Assembly: GCA_034722015.1 (NCBI GenBank)
Contig: JAYENI010000267.1
Span: 1 to 20,882 of the forward strand
Source: JAJDOJ01 sp034722015
GTDB taxonomy: Bacteria > Pseudomonadota > Gammaproteobacteria > JAJDOJ01
Reading direction: 5' to 3'
Length of the DNA: 20,882 nucleotides
A model generated the notes under the pieces. The model was not told the DNA's origin. It saw only the letters and a list, made by a program, of their open reading frames with translations, and made no database searches. The position numbers and the translations under genes were made by a program. Within the stretch, counting starts at the first letter, position 1, and every line of letters begins with the position of its first letter. Shown here piece after piece: positions 1 to 7,866 of this stretch.

Positions 1-579
1 CTGTGGCGTACCACCGGTCGCCAATTCCAGGAGCGCCTCTGCCGCCTCGGCAGGCAAATGATCCGCCAGGTCCAGCACGCCATCTTCATCAGACGAGCGC
101 ACATCATCCAGCCACTCGGCCGGCACACCATAGCTCAGCAGTTCATCGTCGGTAGTATCTGCAAACAACCGTGGCTTCGCTGGTGGTGGCGCCTGTTCAG
201 CCTGCATGTCGCTCGGGGCGACATATCTCGGCACCGTGATTTCCCGCACCATTTCACGCACTTCCACCAACTGCGCCGCCCCGGTTTTTGGATGAGTCTC
301 GAGCCTGCGACGCCCGGCCCAGTGATAGGCTGCGTCGTGGTGGCCTACGTAGCAAAGCAGAAGGCTTGAGTCGGTCTTGTGCACGATCAATCGAATATCC
401 CGACTGACGCGGACTGACCAGAAATCCGGATCCTTGGCCCTGTCGAGCTTGTGAAACTGCATTCCAGGAGTGGCCGGGTTCAGTTGCAGATCGAAGGCGG
501 TGGTCTTGACTGATCTTTGTTCCTCTCCATTGAGCCTGGCAAGGCTATCGGTGAAGGTGTCGGCGATACGAAACTCCAT
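1..579 (-). CDS. Helicase with N-terminal RelE/ParE-like domain (partial, 3' end outside window)
   Basis: An open minus-strand frame begins at ATG 579-577 and runs 193 codons off the left edge. Residues 1-92 look like a RelE/ParE-type fold: MEFRIADTFTDSLARL, then FHKLDRAKDPDFWSVRVSRD and IRLIVHK. After a linker comes a conserved-looking acidic stretch (DDELLSYGVPAEWLDDV, then LADHLPAEAAEALLELATGG). From memory, this N-terminal layout belongs to a family of long UvrD-like (superfamily I) helicases often found in restriction and defence islands; the helicase motifs themselves lie outside the window. The start overlaps the rloB stop by one base (TGATG), so it is probably translated by coupling as the third gene of the rloA-rloB operon. 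The family call is inference. The reading frame and start are directly seen. Confidence 0.72.
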   Translation of the reverse strand, partial: MEFRIADTFTDSLARLNGEEQRSVKTTAFDLQLNPATPGMQFHKLDRAKDPDFWSVRVSRDIRLIVHKTDSSLLLCYVGHHDAAYHWAGRRRLETHPKTGAAQLVEVREMVREITVPRYVAPSDMQAEQAPPPAKPRLFADTTDDELLSYGVPAEWLDDVRSSDEDGVLDLADHLPAEAAEALLELATGGTPQ

Positions 580-1178
580 CACTCCCCCTTTTCGAGTATC
601 TTCCCTACCAGCCGATAGACTGTCGTACTACCCACCAGACGCGGCCAATCCGCACACGGTGGATTGTCGCGCTGGCTTGCCCTGCCGATTGCGGCTTCAA
701 TCGCTTCGGGGGGAAATTTCCTTGGATCGATACCTTTCTTGTAGTGAGGAACATACCGATTCAATCGATCCGCGCAATCCTGGGCACCAGCAATTCCGCT
801 GCCATCTTCGAAATGCAATAACAACCAATACTCGAACCTGGGATTACTCAGCGCAAACCCGTAGTTTTCCGCCTGTTCTGACCAGTGATAAAGCTGGCCC
901 AACTGCTCCTCCGTCCAATTGTCCCTATCCACCACCAACCATGCCTGATCGGTGGATTGCAGACCCGAGTTCTCGATGTAATCCTTCATCCTTTTAAGGA
1001 CTTTGGGTGGTGCGCTATCGTGTCGACCTCTCAGGCAGTATGCCTTTATCACCGATTCCTGATTATTGAACAAGGAAAAATATTGTGGCTCGGTCTTGCT
1101 TCCCTCTGTGGCGATGACGATTAACCTGCGATAACGGCGAACACCAACCCGACGCTGGAATCTCCGTCTTCTCGGCAT
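579..1178 (-). CDS. rloB: RloB-like protein (TOPRIM-like nuclease partner, AbiLii-type)
   Basis: This 199-residue protein has RloB-family hallmarks: TEGSKTEPQYF at residues 24-34 (a TOPRIM-type glutamate motif), VVDRDN at 82-87 (acidic DxD-type pair), and SNPRFEYWLLLHFED at 111-125, the best-conserved RloB block. Its N-terminus is very basic (RRRRFQRR). RloB was named from R-linked ORFs in type I restriction loci. The RloA/RloB pairing also corresponds to lactococcal AbiLi/AbiLii, and architecturally resembles other ATPase plus TOPRIM anti-phage pairs such as PARIS. A role as the nuclease effector is inferred from family knowledge. Its ATG overlaps the rloA stop (TGATG at 1180-1176), and its own stop overlaps the downstream helicase start in the same way. 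Length is normal and no key motif appears to be missing. Confidence 0.88.
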   Translation of the reverse strand: MPRRRRFQRRVGVRRYRRLIVIATEGSKTEPQYFSLFNNQESVIKAYCLRGRHDSAPPKVLKRMKDYIENSGLQSTDQAWLVVDRDNWTEEQLGQLYHWSEQAENYGFALSNPRFEYWLLLHFEDGSGIAGAQDCADRLNRYVPHYKKGIDPRKFPPEAIEAAIGRASQRDNPPCADWPRLVGSTTVYRLVGKILEKGE

Positions 1179-2527
1179 CAGCCGATGGCCTCTTTGCCCC
1201 GCGCGTCATCACAATGACCGGTAAGCGCTCCACCAGGCGGAATCCTCGGTATTCCACCCAGCCTGCCTTGCAAATAACTCCTGCGAATATCCTTGTCATA
1301 GCGGACATCCTTGTATTCAGCGAAGGAAATCAGACTGGATACACCCGAGTCATCCCGTTCCGCCACCCACATTTCATCCCGCCGGAACAACTGCTGGTCC
1401 ATCAACAAAACGTCGTGCGTCGTAAACAAGAGCTGGGATCGACTATCCGGCGAACAACAACCCAGATAGGACTCAAGCAACTGCCGGGTCAAAAGGGTGT
1501 GCAGACTGCGGTCGACCTCATCGATGACAATTACCTTGCGAGACAGAGCGGCGGAGATTTCAAGAAATGCCGGCAACAAGTCAATGACCCGCTGCGACCC
1601 ATCCGACTCCTGACGAATATCAAACTTGATCTCGGTACCATCCGCATTCGGATGAAAGGTCACAAGCTTCTTCGCGATCAGTTCGCCATCCTTTCTCGTT
1701 ATCACATACCGATCGGTGACAGGTTCTGTCATGAGACGCACTGCCATCCCCTCGTTCAATTCATCCTGGAGTTTTGCTCGCAGCGCATCCGGCATTGGAA
1801 TACTGTCGAAGGGCACATTTTCACCGCCCAGATGTGTAATGCCGGTATCCAGTTGCGGCAATGCCTCACTCATTGTCCCATAGAGCGGATGTCCCTCATC
1901 GAAGAATTGTTCGAACGGCTCAAAGCGGGAATCCGGCGCAACCAGATCCAGTGTGTCCTTGAACCAGTCATAGACAGGGCGAAACGCATCGACCTGCTGC
2001 GATACCGAATTGGTCAGGAAAAGCTGGTTATTGCGTGTACCCTTGAAGGCATACCGAAGCGCCTGGTCCCTGCGTAAAGACCCATCAAAATTCGGCTCAC
2101 CGTCACGTCGATCATACAAAACCTTCTCACTGGAACTGGAAATCTGTACCAGCCTTTCTTCCAGGATCGCTTTGCGCGTCAGCGCGAAACTGAATTCATA
2201 AATCGTTTCCCCGACCAGCAACTGAAACGAGAATCGCGTCGGCTGCTCCGCCATTGCCGCATCCAGCCGAAACGGCTCCACGGCGATCAGGCTATCCGGA
2301 AATGTGCCCTTAATGACCAGATTCTTGGCAAAACTCAGCGCCTTGAAGAAATTGGTCTTCCCTGAGGCATTGCCGCCATAGATTGCGGCGACGGGCAGTA
2401 CGCGGGTCGGATACTTTGCGACACGCGGAACCCGTTTCCCATGCTGACGCTCACGGCTGGCGAGCATGGAAAATGAAACCGGGTTCCGGAACGACATCCA
2501 GTTTTCCAGCGTGAATTCAATAATCAT
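1178..2527 (-). CDS. rloA: RloA-like AAA ATPase (AAA_15/ABC-type, AbiLi-like)
   Basis: This 449-residue SMC/ABC-type ATPase starts with the typical MIIEFTLENWMSFRNPVSFSM. It has Walker A GGNASGKT at residues 51-58, a signature-like QESDGSQR at 306-313, Walker B VIVIDEVDRSLH at 332-343, and an H-switch TTHD at 369-372. The order and spacing fit the AAA_15/AAA_21 ATPases that pair with RloB. It is the first gene of the coupled set rloA-rloB-helicase. The probable role is sensing or gating for the RloB effector in phage defence, which is inference from family pairing. The start is the only ATG giving the canonical N-terminus. The upstream gap to the restriction remnant is about 146 bp, enough for an independent promoter. 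Base composition is lower in GC than the fatty-acid region to the right. Confidence 0.88.
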   Translation of the reverse strand: MIIEFTLENWMSFRNPVSFSMLASRERQHGKRVPRVAKYPTRVLPVAAIYGGNASGKTNFFKALSFAKNLVIKGTFPDSLIAVEPFRLDAAMAEQPTRFSFQLLVGETIYEFSFALTRKAILEERLVQISSSSEKVLYDRRDGEPNFDGSLRRDQALRYAFKGTRNNQLFLTNSVSQQVDAFRPVYDWFKDTLDLVAPDSRFEPFEQFFDEGHPLYGTMSEALPQLDTGITHLGGENVPFDSIPMPDALRAKLQDELNEGMAVRLMTEPVTDRYVITRKDGELIAKKLVTFHPNADGTEIKFDIRQESDGSQRVIDLLPAFLEISAALSRKVIVIDEVDRSLHTLLTRQLLESYLGCCSPDSRSQLLFTTHDVLLMDQQLFRRDEMWVAERDDSGVSSLISFAEYKDVRYDKDIRRSYLQGRLGGIPRIPPGGALTGHCDDARGKEAIG

Positions 2528-2673
2528 GCAGCATCCCTGACCAAGAGGATGGTTCGTACATTACGGGGCCTGATTCTAGCTTTTCTTGCACATTTTCGCC
2601 ATATATACGAGATTTTTCCTCGTGGCACAGGGCAATTTTGGCCAAAGCCATTGACTTTCGGATCGGGATTCCA
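2528..2673 (-). promoter_or_regulatory. Intergenic region upstream of rloA, probable promoter
   Basis: This 146 bp gap between the restriction remnant and rloA is AT-richer than its surroundings. It contains TATATA-like tracts (around 2600-2606) and, read on the minus strand, a TAGAAT element near 2574. It is the natural place for the rloA-rloB promoter. I could not find a convincing paired -35 and -10 box, so no exact promoter is called. Confidence 0.3.
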
Positions 2674-2865
2674 CTAATCAACCCGAAACACCTTCATCAC
2701 TTCATCGCCAAGGTGATTGATGACTTTGACCGCGATACGACCGGATTCTGGTTTGGTGAACGGCCTGGAAACATCGCTGTTGAGGGTGGCCCAGGCGTCC
2801 TCGTTAATCTCGGCTTTAAGCGTGGTCTTGAGCGCCTTGTAGGGGTCATTTGCACCAAGGAAATA
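2674..2865 (-). pseudogene. C-terminal remnant of a type III-like Mod methyltransferase
   Basis: These 63 codons are in a different frame from the Res half. They begin at YFLGAND (2865) and end in VMKVFRVD before the stop at 2674. The conserved ending GRIAVKVINHLGDEVMKV is, to my recollection, the usual end of the adenine methyltransferase paired with this Res family. No methyltransferase catalytic motif (DPPY or FxGxG) is present in the window, so it cannot methylate DNA. The assignment to Mod rather than Res is inference. Confidence 0.6.
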
Positions 2866-4364
2866 AAGTCGTACACCAGTTTGGATGTGGATGTGTTGTT
2901 GCAGACCACGATGAAGCAAGGCGGGACACGAACACCCGCACTTTTCCATAGATCCCAGGTCTTCTCATAGTGATGTGGTCCATAAAGGGCTTGCAGCGCG
3001 GTTTGCAATTCGACCGGCAGGCTGAGCGGGTCGAGGGTTTTTGCCTTACCCCGCCCCTTCCTGGGCATACGTGTGCGAATGTGTTCCCAGAGATTGCGGA
3101 ACCTGGGCATATCTCCGCCGGGGATATTGTCAGCTACCGGAACACGCGGCAGTTTGACGATGCCGCATTCAATCGCATCCATGAGCGAAAAGTCACTCAT
3201 GGTCCACGGAAACAGGGTGCCCTCCGCATAGCCGGATCCACGCAGAAAAAACGGCGTGGCGGAGAGATCGATGACACGGGTTACACCGAGTTTTCGGTTG
3301 ATGGCTTCGATACCGTTTATCCAGAGCCGGGCTGCTTCGTTATTTTTCTTCGCCTCTTTCCTGTCATCTCCCTTGAGAACACCCTCGGCATCATGGTCAG
3401 GCTTTTCACGATAACAGTGATGGGCCTCATCGTTGATCACCATGATATTCTTCATACCCATCAGGTCAGGCATGACTCTTTGCAACATCTGGCCTTCGGT
3501 CTCCAGTGTATTCAGTGACTCACCCCGGCCCTGGAGCAGTGATCGGCCACCTTTGGAAAGCTCCATGCGCTCACGTAGCTTGAACGCGTGGTAGTTGGTA
3601 ATGACGATCTTGGCCCGCTCCAGGTCCCCCATCATGTCGCCTGGAATCAGTTCCCGGCTGAGGTAGTAGCTGTCCGGGTCGTTGGGCATCAGCACGCGCA
3701 AACGATCGCGAATGGTCAAACCGGGTGCCACAATCAGAAATCCGCGGGTAAAGCGTTGACTCCGCGGTTTACGCACCGCATTGATGGTTTGCCAGGCAAT
3801 CAGCATGGCCATGACCGTGGTCTTTCCGGCGCCCGTCGCCAGCTTCAAGGCAAGACGCATGATTTCCGGGTTGGCGTCGTTGTTGGCATTTGCCAGATGT
3901 TCCAGAAAGCCTTTGGCTCCCTTTCCGGCGATGGGAGCGACTTCGGTCAACCAGATCGCCGTTTCAACGGCTTCGACCTGACAGAAGAAGGGTCGGATAC
4001 TGATGAAGTCATGATGTCGCCAGTGTTGTAGCAGGCGGACGGTTTCCGGCGTCACTTTCCAGTCATTGGGGTTCTGCAACGCTCGCCATTTCTCGACCTG
4101 CAGGCGGACCCCGTTGATAATCGCCGTATGGTCATATTGCTGTTCGTCCGTAGACAGGCCCTTTCCTTCATCGAAGCGTAGTAGTGATTGCTCTGCCGCT
4201 CCCTTACGTTTTCTGGGCTTGGGGATCGGTGTAATGAATTCCGCGCGACGGCGCGTTTTCTTGATCTGCTGCGTAGGCTGGCCGCTGGCGTCTAGTTCCC
4301 AATGCCGATTGGGGGTGTCATAGGGGGAGTTGAGAACGGGGTGTTCGAAGAACTGGTTATTCAT
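2674..4364 (-). pseudogene. Type III-like restriction locus, Res (N-terminal half) fused out of frame to Mod C-terminus
   Basis: Translation from ATG 4364 gives ~501 residues of a Res-type DEAD/DEAH helicase of the BPTD_3080 family. Visible motifs are Walker A ATGAGKTT (176-183), DEAHH (312-316) and SATPF (368-372), up to CFIVVCNNTSTSKLVYDFIS. After that the frame becomes an unrelated Arg/Pro-rich tail of 54 residues, stopping at 2697. At the same point the -1/+1 frame opens into YFLGANDPYKALKTTLKAE, and ends with GRIAVKVINHLGDEVMKVFR and a stop at 2674. I recognise that ending as the C-terminus of the partner Mod methyltransferase. The second half of Res (second RecA lobe, endonuclease domain) and nearly all of Mod are missing. 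The parts seen are well conserved, suggesting a recent deletion. ATPase activity of the remaining fragment is unlikely to be functional. Confidence 0.78.
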
Positions 4365-4400
4365 CTTTTTTGTATTCTTCTCTTACCCAAATGGATGAAA

Positions 4401-4413
4401 GCCACGAAGTGGC
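4401..4413 (-). terminator. Weak hairpin downstream of the RND gene
   Basis: Read on the minus strand this is GCCAC-TTC-GTGGC followed by TTTC, about 50 bp past the RND stop and before the Res remnant start. The stem is short and the T tract poor, so it is at best a weak terminator for the long lipid operon. Confidence 0.3.
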
Positions 4414-4461
4414 GGCAGAGGATCTTGCGGGGACCCGATAGAGGGCAGCGTTCGGCAGCCC

Positions 4462-6795
4462 TTATGCCCGCTCGCGCGAGCCGGGCAGCAACCAGTGCGC
4501 CAGCGCGGGAAGCAGCAGGATGGCGCCGAGCATGTTGACCAGGAACATGAAGGTCAGAAGGATGCCCATGTCGGCCTGGAACTGGAGCGGCGAGAAGATC
4601 CAGGTGCAGACCCCGATCGCCAGGGTGCATCCGGTAAAGATCACGCCGTTGCCGGTGATGGACAAGGTATGCCGATACGCCTGGGGCAGCGGTACGCCCT
4701 GCTTCAGGTCTTCGGCAAGCCGGCTGTATATGTAGATGCCGTAGTCCACGCCGATACCCACGCCGAGCGCCACCACCGGCAGCGTGTTGACCTTGAGACC
4801 GATGCCGAGGAGCGCCATCAGCGCATAGGCCAGCAGCGATACCAGCGCCAGGGGCAAGACCACGCACAGCGTCCCGGCGACGCTGCGGAAACTGAGCAGG
4901 CACAGCACGATGATGGCCGAAAAAACATAGAGCAGAATCGGGAACTGCGCCGCGGAGACCTCCTCGTTCGTCGCGGCCATCACGCCGACATTGCCGGTCG
5001 CCAGCCTGAACCGTACCCTATCCGTGCCGTTTTCCTCGCGCCAGGACTTCACGGCGTCCACGATGCGGTTGATGGTCTCCGCCCGGTGGTCCGTCGTAAA
5101 GATGTACACCGGGAGTACGCTGCAGTCGTTGTTGAGCAGGCCGCTGCCGGTCGGCACGTAGGCAACGGCCTGCACGAGCACGTCCTGGTTGCGCGGAATG
5201 ACCCGCCACTTCAGGCTTCCCTCGTTCCACCCGGCGTTGATCACGCGCGCCACCGTGGGCAGGGCGATGACCGAGTGGACCCCCTCGACGTTGCGCATGA
5301 ACCACTCGAAGCGGTCAACGGTGGTCATGACACCGTAGTCGATGCAACCATCGGGGACGGTCTCCACGATCACCGCCAGCATGTCCACACCGATCGAGAA
5401 CCGGTCCGTAATGATCTCGCTGTCCCGGTTATACCGGGAATCGGGCCGGAGTTCGGGCACTCCCTTCTCCGAGTCCCCGATCTGGACCTCGTGACCCTTC
5501 CACAGCCCGAACCCCAGAAGCCCCGTCGCGACCAGCACCACAACGGCCGCCGCGCGCGGTCTGGACACCCGGAATAGCAGGTCCCAAACCGGGGCCATGA
5601 ACGACGATCGCCGATGCAGCTTGTCCCGGTAGGACTTGTCGACTCGCAGAAACGACAACAGGACGGGCAACAGGACGAGATTGGTGAAGATGATGGAGGC
5701 GACGCCGACACTGGCGGTCACCGCCATCTCCTGAATAATCCTGATCTCGATGACCAGTATGGCGATGAACCCGATGGTGTCGCTCAGCAGCGCGATACCA
5801 CCCGGAACGAGCAGTCGCTGAAACGAACTGCGGCTCGCCTTGCCGGCATCGGCGCCCGCATAGACCTCCGCGCCGAAGGCGCCGATCATCTGCACGCCGT
5901 GGCTGACGCCGATGGAGAAAATCAGGAACGGGACAAGGATCGACATCGGGTCCATGCCGAATCCCAGAAGCGGTAACAGACCCAGTTGCCAGACGACCGC
6001 GACCAGCGAGCAGGTCAGCGAGATCGCGGTAAGCCTCACGCTTTGCGTGTACAGGTAGACCAGCAGCGCGATGATGACGAACGCGATCCCGAAAAACACC
6101 ACGACGCGCCGCGCCCCTTCCGTGATGTCACCCACGATCTTGGCGAAACCGATGATGTGCACGGTCACGTCGACGTCCTCGACGCCGATGCGGTCGCGAA
6201 TCTTTTCCTCCAGCTCCCGCGAGACCTCGGCGTAGTCGAGAACCGCCCCCGTGTTCGGGTTGACCTCCATCAGTTCGGCGCTGATGATCGCGCCGCTGAA
6301 GTCGTTCGCCACCAGGCGGCCCGCGATCCCCGCCTTCAGCACGTTTTCACGCACCCTCTCCAGCCCCTCGGGCGTGGGAGTGAAGTCATCGGGGATCACC
6401 GGCCCGCCGGCGATGCCGTCCTCGACGACCTCGGTAAAACGGGTGTTCGGCGTAAAGAGCGACTTGACCTGGGCCCGGTCGACCCCGGTGATGAAGAAGA
6501 CCTCATCGGTCGCCTCCTTCATCGCCTGGAAGAATTCGGGCGTGAAGATGTCGCCCTCATCCACGGTCAGGGCCACCAGGACCCGGTCGGCGCCGCCAAA
6601 ATCATGGCGGTACTCGAGGAACGTCTGCATGTACTCGTGCCGGGTGGGCAACAGCTTGGTGAAGCCCGCCTCGACGCGAAGCTGTGTCGCGCTCCACGCC
6701 ATGAAGACGGTCGCCGCCGCGAACAGCCCGATCACCACACCGCGGTGACCGAAGATCAGACGTGTGAGCGCCTGTTTGAAGCCGCCGTGCCGCAT
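4462..6795 (-). CDS. RND/MMPL-family inner-membrane transporter
   Basis: This 777-residue protein has two-fold RND-like topology. A membrane segment at ~15-35 is followed by a periplasmic loop (~36-228) and a bundle of helices, including VVVFFGIAFVIIALLVYLY and MSILVPFLIFSIGVSHGVQM. A second half repeats the layout, with GVGIGVDYGIYIYSRL around 678-693. It is shorter than AcrB-type pumps (~1040) and fits the MMPL/hydrophobe-exporter type. Asp684 in the second half is the likely proton-relay residue; the matching position in the first half reads GVSHG without Asp. The start lies 6 bp after the YCF48 stop, so it is co-transcribed. With DUF1302, DUF1329 and YCF48 it would move a hydrophobic substrate between membranes. 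The substrate and direction are unknown. Confidence 0.85.
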   Translation of the reverse strand: MRHGGFKQALTRLIFGHRGVVIGLFAAATVFMAWSATQLRVEAGFTKLLPTRHEYMQTFLEYRHDFGGADRVLVALTVDEGDIFTPEFFQAMKEATDEVFFITGVDRAQVKSLFTPNTRFTEVVEDGIAGGPVIPDDFTPTPEGLERVRENVLKAGIAGRLVANDFSGAIISAELMEVNPNTGAVLDYAEVSRELEEKIRDRIGVEDVDVTVHIIGFAKIVGDITEGARRVVVFFGIAFVIIALLVYLYTQSVRLTAISLTCSLVAVVWQLGLLPLLGFGMDPMSILVPFLIFSIGVSHGVQMIGAFGAEVYAGADAGKASRSSFQRLLVPGGIALLSDTIGFIAILVIEIRIIQEMAVTASVGVASIIFTNLVLLPVLLSFLRVDKSYRDKLHRRSSFMAPVWDLLFRVSRPRAAAVVVLVATGLLGFGLWKGHEVQIGDSEKGVPELRPDSRYNRDSEIITDRFSIGVDMLAVIVETVPDGCIDYGVMTTVDRFEWFMRNVEGVHSVIALPTVARVINAGWNEGSLKWRVIPRNQDVLVQAVAYVPTGSGLLNNDCSVLPVYIFTTDHRAETINRIVDAVKSWREENGTDRVRFRLATGNVGVMAATNEEVSAAQFPILLYVFSAIIVLCLLSFRSVAGTLCVVLPLALVSLLAYALMALLGIGLKVNTLPVVALGVGIGVDYGIYIYSRLAEDLKQGVPLPQAYRHTLSITGNGVIFTGCTLAIGVCTWIFSPLQFQADMGILLTFMFLVNMLGAILLLPALAHWLLPGSRERA

Positions 6796-6801
6796 GCAGG
6801 G

Positions 6802-7866
6802 CTACCGCTCCGCGGCCGGTGTCAGGTCCACGACTCCCCCTTCGCCGACCGCAAGGATGCGTCCGTTGTCGGTCTGCACGATGGCCGACAAACCGTGACG
6901 ATCAGGCAAGCGGGTGAGTTCGAACCGGCGCCCGCCGTCGTCGCTGCGAAGTACGGTCCCGCCGAGACCCACGATGACGATGCCACCGTCTTCCAGCAGC
7001 ACGCCGTCGGTCAGCATCTCCTTGACGCCGGTCTCGATCGGCTTCCAGGTCTCGCCTTCGTCGCCCGACCGGTAGAGATGTCCTCGCAACCCGAACGCCA
7101 GTAGCGTCCCGTCATCGAGGGGCAGGAGGCCGAAGAAGGAACCGTGGTAAGGGGAACGCATTTCCCGCCAGGTCGCGCCACCATCCCCCGAGCGGTACAG
7201 GTTGCCGCCTTCGGCGGCGATATACAACGTGCCGTCCTGGCCCGGGACCAGGCTGTTCAAATGGAAATCGTAGACGTCCGAGAAATCGTCCGCGTCGATA
7301 TCCGCGTTGGCGTCGGATCCGCCGTCGCCGGTGTCCGCTACGGGTTCGAACGCCCTGGCCCGCCAACTCGTCCCCCCGTCCCCGGTCTCCAGAAAAAGAC
7401 TGTAGGCGCCGACGGCAAATCCGTGGTGTTCGTCCGCGAACCACACGTCGAGCAGCGGGCTCTCCCGTTCGGGGTCCGAATACACCGCTTCCCAGGTCTT
7501 GCCGCCGTCCGAGGTTCGCAGGATGACGGCATCGTGGCCCACGGCCCATCCGGTCAGCGAGTCCTGAAAGTGCACTCCGGTCAACATGGTTCGTGTCGGC
7601 ACCTGCGACTGCCGCCACTTGCCTTTCCCGTCTTCGACCAGGATATGACCGCGTTCCCCTACCGTCACGACCGCGTCACGGGCGCTCCCGATATCCACGA
7701 GCAGACTGCGGTTGGCGAGCGGCGCGATGACCGAGGCATTGCCTTCCAGGTTGTCTGCGGACGCATGCGTCAGACCGGCAATCCACACCAGCAGGAGCGC
7801 GGGTGCCCCGACGGACAGGCTCGCGAATCCACCGCGCAATACATTGCGTAGCAGCGCTGCCGTCAA
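6802..7866 (-). CDS. YCF48/Hcf136-like beta-propeller protein, exported
   Basis: This is a 354-residue protein when started at TTG 7866. That TTG overlaps the DUF1329 stop (TTGA) and sits 6 bp behind a strong GGAGGG ribosome site, which decides the start over longer ATG-initiated frames. The N-terminus has a signal-peptide look (MTAALLRNVLRGG, then APALLLVWIAGLTHASA). The body carries repeated YCF48/BNR-type blades, for example VILRTSDGGKTWE, LFLETGDGGTSWR, LYRSGDGGATWR, LYRSGDEGETWK and VLRSDDGG. An Asp-rich insert lies at ~178-200. In related genomes such a propeller is usually encoded between DUF1329 and an RND permease, where it may act as a periplasmic adaptor or assembly factor. That role is inference. 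The protein's own biochemical activity is not known. Confidence 0.85.
   Translation of the reverse strand: MTAALLRNVLRGGFASLSVGAPALLLVWIAGLTHASADNLEGNASVIAPLANRSLLVDIGSARDAVVTVGERGHILVEDGKGKWRQSQVPTRTMLTGVHFQDSLTGWAVGHDAVILRTSDGGKTWEAVYSDPERESPLLDVWFADEHHGFAVGAYSLFLETGDGGTSWRARAFEPVADTGDGGSDANADIDADDFSDVYDFHLNSLVPGQDGTLYIAAEGGNLYRSGDGGATWREMRSPYHGSFFGLLPLDDGTLLAFGLRGHLYRSGDEGETWKPIETGVKEMLTDGVLLEDGGIVIVGLGGTVLRSDDGGRRFELTRLPDRHGLSAIVQTDNGRILAVGEGGVVDLTPAAER

Noticed and set aside
470..997. 175-codon plus-strand open frame over rloB and the helicase start
   Set aside because: Lies opposite rloB and the helicase N-terminus, whose motifs are clear; the translation has no recognisable domain.
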